This document shows positions 58,965 through 64,000 of a stretch of DNA of 64,000 bases, piece by piece. The notes below the pieces were generated by a model. It was not told the origin of the DNA. It saw nothing but the letters and a program-made list of their open reading frames with translations, and did not search any database. The DNA is from Notospermus geniculatus. Its lineage: Eukaryota; Nemertea; Pilidiophora; Heteronemertea; Lineidae. The position numbers and the translations under genes were made by a program. Where the stretch lies: contig NMRB01000682.1 in assembly GCA_002633025.1 (NCBI GenBank), forward strand, positions 34,662 through 98,661, in the 5' to 3' direction. How positions within the stretch are numbered: position 1 is the stretch's first letter; each line of letters begins with the position of its first letter.

Positions 58965-59330
58965 GTATTGGAATTCAGAAAGTGCTCACGTCCTCCGATG
59001 TAGTGTAGTGTAAAATGTACTACCTAAACACATTAGAACTCTTCCCGCTGTTTTTTCGAAGACCAGGGGCCTGTTTCATTAAGTGACTTTAAGCTAATGG
59101 TACCATTAACTTCAGTGCAATTTCCATTTGGATAAGGTTCCATTAGCTTCAAGTCACTGGTCTTAATTCTTTGAAAGAAGTACGTGTAGGCTATGCAGCA
59201 GGCAAGCATTCTGGGGATCTTCACGAGGCTATGAGAGCTCTGCCTGCTTTCTCCAACACTTTTGAAAATACCGTGAAATTCAATACAGACTAACAGAGGG
59301 CTTTGAAACCATTCGTCATCAAGTTTCTAA
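58965..59330. repeat. Dispersed repeat, inverted partner of 11690-11940
   Basis: Carries GATGTAGTGTAGTGTAAAAT and TCTTCACGAGGCTATGAG in the opposite orientation to the first copy, and is interrupted by a MITE at 59066-59160. Confidence 0.65.
59066..59160. mobile_element. Small MITE, GGGCCTGTTTCATKAAGTGA family, copy 1
   Basis: The ends GACTTTAAGCTAATGG / CCATTAGCTTCAAGTC are inverted. Copy 2 is 60725-60832. Confidence 0.75.
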
Positions 59331-59943
59331 CGGAGGCGGCTCACCATACGAACAGAGCCGGTTATGCTGAAATCGCGGTTGAATCAGAGATCTATCTTGT
59401 GTTTACTCGGACAAGTTCGTCCAGTCTGCATGACCACCTCTCGGAATAGGTACCAGCTCGGCCGAGTCGACTCTCGTCGGCCAGAAACAAGTGAACTGGC
59501 CAGTTCTGGAACTTGTTCTGAGAGGTGTATCCGCGTGTGGCCAATGTACATGTACATGTATTTCGGATTTTGTACGAATATCGTTAGACGGCATCAGTCG
59601 CTATCATTCTGTTAGGTAAACGTATATTAGTAGAAACTGCGTCGGGCAAAACACGAGGCACACCAAAATCAGAGGTCTGAATATATTGTCGAGGTCAAGA
59701 AGCTTCTCCTGTTGGTGATGGTCGGTATTTCCGACCACACAGCAGGCTGTTGATATCTCCGAATCGAAGTCGTGACACTGATGCTTTCGATATATGATAA
59801 TGTCGTTGGAGGACTAGGTCCCAGTCATGCCAGTGGCAATGCCAGGTCTCTGTGACCTTACAACTGCGATTTTGGTGTATCTTCGAGCAGTTGTGCATTT
59901 CTCCCATACATCGGGGGACAGCCGACTCTACTGAATAGACGAT

Positions 59944-60360
59944 ATCACTCCAAAAGAGCGCAGCATTTTACGGGTGTCAGCGTCATGACGTCCCGCACGT
60001 CATTCATGATGTCTCGAGGTGAGACGAAAAAAAATCAGGGCCCAGTTTCACAAAGAAACTTAAGTCTAAAGTTTGACTTAAGTCATCATGTGACCAGGGT
60101 TTCAGCAAATCAGATGACTTCATTTCAGACTTAAGTTTTTTCTTAGACTTAAGATTCTTTGTGAAACTGGGCCCAGATTGTGTCACGACGTCATCAAAAC
60201 ACGGCCCGAGTTCGTCATGAGATTTTTATGTTAATGAGGGCCGTGCGTATCGGCTATGAAACAACCGGATTTTTTTTCGAGTCGCGTCCTGGCGTTCAGA
60301 ATGACGTGCGGGACTTCATGACGCTGACACCCGTAAGGTGCTGCGCTCTTTTGGAGTGAT
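59944..60360. mobile_element. Inverted-repeat element containing a second nested element
   Basis: ATCACTCCAAAAGAGCGCAG at the left is mirrored by GCGCTCTTTTGGAGTGAT at the right, with subterminal GGGTGTCAGCGTCATGACGT. The left arm is followed by the nested element 60037-60175 (GGGCCCAGTTTCACAAAGAA / CTTTGTGAAACTGGGCCC). Confidence 0.85.
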
Positions 60361-60530
60361 AGGGTCTATTGAAGACGTATGCCATCGAAAAAAGACCAGA
60401 TGTAATTTTCCTAGCTTCTTTACACATGAGAATCATTTCTTACTGGTGTTGTCGAGTGTTCATTCATTCTTTGTCTTGGAAATGTATTGGGATATAAGCT
60501 TATAAATTGGCAATAGGTTATCATTTTGCA

Positions 60531-60536
60531 TTTATT
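60531..60536 (-). terminator. Possible polyadenylation signal of the EGF/ShKT gene
   Basis: AATAAA on the minus strand, about 320 bases after the stop at 60856. Confidence 0.3.
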
Positions 60537-60724
60537 TGTACAAAACGAGATAACGAGATAGAGTCGTCATATAGTTTGATATACATTATCAGAAATATTA
60601 TTTTGTCCAAGAAAGAACAAGCCCCCACCCCCAACCCCACCCCACCCCAGAATGAGTGTGAAATTTCCTAAAGGTAGAAATTACATTGAAGTGCTAATGT
60701 GCACGGGTCTAAACCTACAGTTAT

Positions 60725-60832
60725 GGGGCCTGTTTCATGAAGTGACTTCAAGCTAATGGTACCCTTAACCAAATGGAAAATGCATTGAAGTTAATGGTAC
60801 CCTTATCTTAAAGTCACTTTACGAAACACGCC
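60725..60832. mobile_element. Small MITE copy 2, probably in the 3' UTR of the EGF/ShKT gene
   Basis: GGGCCTGTTTCATGAAGTGA pairs with TCACTTTACGAAACACGCCC. It begins 24 bases after the predicted stop codon of the minus-strand gene. Confidence 0.7.
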
Positions 60833-60855
60833 CATGCTCTTTAAGGTGATCGTCC

Positions 60856-61025
60856 TTAGGGCAAGGAAAATTCCATAATAACCACAAGCAAAAGAACACC
60901 TATGCTTGATATATAGCAGCTGACGTTGCTGCTGCCATTGCCGCTGCCTCCATCCTTGCCTCCATCTTTGCCTCCATCCGTGCCATCTCCAGAGGAGTCC
61001 TTTTTCAAGTTAGCTTTATCAGCAT
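60856..61025 (-). CDS. EGF/ShKT surface protein, terminal exon (acidic stalk and GPI-type tail)
   Basis: The acceptor GTTTTATTTCAG precedes 61025; entry is phase 1. The exon encodes ADKANLKKDSSGDG, then a Gly/Asp/Lys/Ser-rich stalk with GGKDGGKDGG, then NVS, then a hydrophobic run (ISSIGVLLLVVI) ending five residues later at TAA 60856-60858. A small-residue region followed by a hydrophobic C-terminus with no cytoplasmic tail is the standard GPI-anchor signal, so the protein is probably tethered to the outer membrane. Confidence 0.75.
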
Positions 61026-61048
61026 CTGAAATAAAACAAATAATGGGT

Positions 61049-61162
61049 CATATGAATAAAGACAAGCAAATGCTTTTACTTCAGGTTTGTACAGCACTGC
61101 CTAGTGCATTTGTGTTGCCAAATTCAAGTAAAAGCATTTACTAGTCTTTATTCATAAGACCC
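61049..61162. mobile_element. Small MITE, copy 3 of the 54832-54943 family
   Basis: CATATGAATAAAGACAAGCA at the left is mirrored by ACTAGTCTTTATTCATAAG at the right. It lies in the last intron of the EGF/ShKT gene. Confidence 0.8.
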
Positions 61163-61289
61163 AGTGAATAGCATTGCCTTGGGGGATAATTACTAGTTTT
61201 AGTTGTCTCTCAGGTAGTTACATAATTTTATACATGTACAAGTACATGTACAGTACCGGTATATGAAATAGAAATCGGGTTTCTAAGGT

Positions 61290-61375
61290 GAAAGACATTG
61301 CTTCCTACCAGAATCGAACCCACGGACCCTCGCATAAGGCATCAATCGCCAGCACTAGTACATGTAATGATGTTG
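61290..61375 (-). repeat. tRNA-like SINE fragment, minus strand
   Basis: On the minus strand, GTGGGTTCGATTCTGGTAGG contains a B-box (GGTTCGATTC), preceded by GTGCTGGCGATTGATGCC. The arms do not pair as a full tRNA. Confidence 0.3.
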
Positions 61376-61704
61376 CCAGTTGCCGGTTGCCCAAAACAAA
61401 AATAAAATGCTTAATTGGATGCGATATATTTTATAGATGCATTTCCTCTTGTTTTTGGAAAACCGTAAGCTGGGGGATCGGAGGCGCGATCCATGTCGTA
61501 GAATGAAACAGGAAATTATCTATTAAATGTACACCTTCATTTGTTCAAAGGATTGTTATTTCGCCTCCGGTGTGTTTTTCATACAAGTCCTGACTTTTTA
61601 AGGAACTACAGGAAGTCAAGGGATCTAGGGAATATGTGGAATGCGTGGAAGGTTTGTATGGTAAAATGTCTGTACTATAGATGCACTGTAAGAGACAGGG
61701 GAGT

Positions 61705-61900
61705 ACCCACCAGTGTAACGTTTTTCAGTGTGGCCCGTGTGCCAGTGTGACATTACAATAGATATGAGGCAATAAGGCGCGACTTGATAATGAGCGACAC
61801 ACAGATGAGTCTGTTTCCCAGTGAGTTTGTTTCCCAGTGTGATCCAAAAAATGAGAGTGACAAAGAAAAATGGCCGCACTGAAAAACATTACACCGGGAT
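61705..61900. mobile_element. GTGTAACG-family MITE copy
   Basis: AGTGTAACGTTTTTCAGTGT at the left is mirrored by GCACTGAAAAACATTACACC at the right. Confidence 0.8.
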
Positions 61901-61925
61901 GTACTAAAAGTATACGCACAGTTGC

Positions 61926-62045
61926 CTCTGCAGGTGTTGCACAGTTCGGGACACATTTCGAACATGTTAGAATACGTATGGCATCCATCAACTGTCAACG
62001 CATCCTTCCCACAACCGAACTGATCTTTAGCCTCCGAACACGTCA
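61926..62045 (-). CDS. EGF/ShKT surface protein, ShKT-domain exon with probable GC donor
   Basis: The acceptor TACTTTCAG precedes 62045. Six cysteines are spaced as in ShKT domains, with the hallmark ending MCPELCNTC. ShKT modules are found in secreted metazoan proteins as protein-interaction or channel-binding units; no function is claimed here. The exon has no GT donor in the right phase. It ends CTGCAGAG followed by GCAACT, a GC donor close to the AG|GCAAGT consensus, which gives phase 1 and joins the terminal exon as CRDADK. Reading on would enter the MITE at 61705-61900. Confidence 0.75.
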
Positions 62046-62387
62046 CTGAAAGTAATATCAGATCTTTAGCATCCTGTGTTTTGAAGTGAGAGACCATGAT
62101 TACGTAATCCTGGTGAGGATGTATGTTACGCGCTATATTTGTACTGGCATTGTCTGGTCTGAGCTGACTCCGGTCTTACTTCTGATTTTAAGGGCTATCA
62201 TCCCAGGGAGTGCATGCGTCAACTCAGTCATTTTTTTACTCATCAAATAGTATCATTTAGCGATACATGTATCTCGTAAGGTAGGTGGAAACCGGAGCTC
62301 CAGAGAAAAACGACGATATTGAAGATAGTATATGTAATATCTACAACGTAGAACCGCTGACATGTCCGAAGATCGGACCCGTTGTAA

Positions 62388-62536
62388 CGTCGATCAGTGT
62401 TCCCCGTATTTCTGTGTTTTTCTTATTGTTTCCCTCCTGACGGATTAAGCGGCAACTAACCCAACAATAACCATTCTAGGCCGCGTCTAATGTTGGGGAA
62501 CACTGAGCTACAGAAACACTCACAGATGTTACACTG
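62388..62536. mobile_element. GTGTAACG-family MITE copy, inverted relative to 1100-1252
   Basis: Begins TTGTAACGTCGATCAGTGTT and contains TAACCATTCTAGGCCGCG, also present reversed at about 1143-1160. It is located in the intron between the EGF and ShKT exons. Confidence 0.8.
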
Positions 62537-62622
62537 TGACTCACTAATGGCAAGCGCAGGTGTTTCTGAAACACATGCACGAAGATGTTCGAATCTCAAA
62601 GAATTGTGTTTATTTTACTTAC

Positions 62623-62724
62623 TGCCACAGTCCGCCGCCGGATCAAGATAGCTGTACTTACAGGAACACGTGCAATCGCAAGGATTGAGTGTTCCACCAT
62701 TGTAACAAACCTTGCCTCCGCAAT
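62623..62724 (-). CDS. EGF/ShKT surface protein, EGF-like exon
   Basis: The acceptor CCACATTTCAG precedes 62724 and the donor is consensus GTAAGT at 62622; both phases are 1. It encodes one EGF-like module: CGGKVCYNGGTLNPCDCTCSC, then Y and a final Cys. C-x-NGG-T-L and C-x-C-x-C are typical of the EGF-like module found after CAP/SCP domains in secreted invertebrate proteins, but no CAP domain is visible in the window. Confidence 0.8.
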
Positions 62725-63077
62725 CTGAAATGTGGAAAAGTAGAACATGGAGGCTACGTACGTCGAACAACGAAAACCTCCTATCTGCTGCATTTTTGAC
62801 CATTTTTCGATTTTTCGTGTAGCATCAGCAACAAAATTCCAAACACAATAGTAATTTTTCATTCTGTGTAAATCTCCACAATTTCAGAAATGAGTTCGAA
62901 CTTTTCTTTAGCTACCATGCATCAATGACAAAGCAGATAACAATGACATCTCTAAGTCACCCAGGCTACGTATTTTATCACGGCACAGATACTGGGAAAA
63001 CATTGAGCACACGCAATATTCAGCCGTACTGCGGTTGGTAAACGAGAAAATTGGGAAAAACCCGTATTTTTGCATAC

Positions 63078-63160
63078 CACAGAGGCCATCTGTGCACTTC
63101 GGTGTTGTCTTCAGGCAGTTACCGGCGGCAACATCGTCCAACTTCTCGTAAGGTTTCTTG
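63078..63160 (-). CDS. EGF/ShKT surface protein, exon upstream of the EGF module
   Basis: The acceptor TTGTCTTTTAAAAG precedes 63160 and the donor GTATGC starts at 63077. Entry needs two bases from the previous exon and exit is phase 1. It encodes KKPYEKLDDVAAGN followed by a cysteine-containing hinge (C..PKCTDGLCD). Spacing of the Cys before the EGF-like unit suggests the end of a larger upstream domain. Earlier exons lie to the right, probably outside the window. Confidence 0.65.
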
Positions 63161-63217
63161 CTTTTAAAAGACAATTGATTGAATCGTAAGAAAGAAATTA
63201 AAACGATAGTAAAAGTA

Positions 63218-63550
63218 AAGTCGTCGTCTCCGAATTTCGCAAATTTTCGACCCCAAGAGGGGTCTTCCTCAGGCACTTTCTAGTAGAGATCCCAGAAGTG
63301 ACAATGACATCTCATTCATCACTTCAGGGATCTCTACTCACTCTAAAAAGTGAAGTGTTACGAAGTGCTAGACTTAGCACCTGGGTGCTTCGTGGAGGAC
63401 AACTCTTCCGAAGTGTTGTCCTCCACGAAGCACCCAGGTGCTAAGTCTAGCACTTCGTATAACACTTCACTTTTTAGAGTGTAGAAAGTGCCTGAGGAAG
63501 ACCCCGGTTGAGGTCGAAAATTTGCGAAATTCGGAGACGACTTTATACTT
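63218..63550. mobile_element. Fold-back element with GACCCC..GGGGTC core, copy 3
   Basis: CGTCTCCGAATTTCGCAAAT at the left pairs with TTTGCGAAATTCGGAGACG at the right, and CGACCCCAAGAGGGGTCTTC with GAAGACCCCGGTTGAGGTCG. The centre contains a second palindrome around CTTCGTGGAGGACAAC. Confidence 0.85.
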
Positions 63551-63559
63551 TTACTATCA

Positions 63560-63970
63560 TTCGGAGACGACTTTATACTTTCACTATCATTTTTATGTCT
63601 TTTTTTTTGTGCTCTATGTTGGGTAAAAAAATTAAAACAAGTGAAATATTGGCAGCACACAAAAAAATTCATGTATGTGGGATCATCTCTGTGAGCTCAC
63701 TTACATATACGCTTCTAAAGCTGGCTGTATACATGTAAATTAATGTCTGCAAGATCGAAATTACGTGGACAATAAATAGTCGAACATAAATTCGTCCAGT
63801 AGTTTTAGCTCCAGAAACTTCGATGACATTTACAGTTAAAATGGAGGTCATCGTCTACATGTAATTCAAATCATCCTACAAAAGGGAGCTAACGAAAAGA
63901 GAATACTGCAATCCTCAAAAATTGGTGGTCGAAAGTAACGAATGAGTTGGTCCTTGTCAGTCCGGTTCCT
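63560..63970. other. Probable intron of the EGF/ShKT gene, nothing recognised
   Basis: AT-rich; the short frames here show no domain. A possible 12-bp micro-exon follows at 63973-63984 (see findings). Confidence 0.35.
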
Positions 63971-64000
63971 ACCTTGAGGATCGTCTGAAAAATAAATGAA

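Noticed and set aside
62908-63276. 122-codon minus-strand frame as one exon
   Set aside because: It begins inside the fold-back 63218-63550 and ends in intron; only 63078-63160 has splice signals and the correct phase.

Overview
This is animal nuclear DNA: coding sequence lies in short exons with GT-AG introns, spread through dense non-autonomous transposon debris. Frequent TACATGTA and TAGGCCTA motifs, very many inverted-repeat elements and the gene families present suggest a marine invertebrate deuterostome (amphioxus, hemichordate or echinoderm). I cannot choose between these from the sequence alone.

Four protein-coding genes can be supported by intron phase and domain motifs. (1) At the left edge on the + strand are the last exons of a muscle-LIM/CRP-type gene, encoding one complete LIM zinc-binding domain (1384-3916). 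(2) A five-exon + strand gene spans 8264-58828 and encodes a 460-residue opsin-like seven-transmembrane receptor. Its first intron is 38.7 kb, and an extra exon inserts 139 residues into extracellular loop 2. (3) Inside that intron, on the same strand, lies an apparently complete two-exon class A peptide-type GPCR (17263-19834, 430 residues). (4) At the right edge on the - strand are the 3' exons of a secreted or surface protein with an EGF-like module, a six-cysteine ShKT module, an acidic Gly/Asp/Lys-rich stalk and a hydrophobic C-terminal tail typical of GPI anchoring (60856-63160). One of its introns appears to be GC-AG.

The remainder is repeats. These include terminal-inverted-repeat MITEs with 3-bp TAA/TTA target duplications (PIF/Harbinger-like), two kinds of element with 9-10 bp target duplications (Mutator-like), fold-back elements with a GACCCC/GGGGTC core, and dimers of a GTGTAACG-flanked family. 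There are also tandem arrays at 15378-15960 and 23025-23770, a tandem 2-kb duplication at 41406-45698, and several tRNA-like SINE fragments. Several insertions can be paired with an unoccupied copy of the same site inside the window. Three single N bases (26503, 44396, 53665) mark uncertain assembly, two of them inside duplicated sequence.

The main discovery is the opsin-like receptor. All four exon junctions agree in phase. The extra exon 4 is phase 1-1, so skipping it would restore a loop 2 of ordinary opsin length. The receptor lacks the retinal-binding lysine, so it is probably a non-photosensory derivative carrying a glycosylated extracellular domain.
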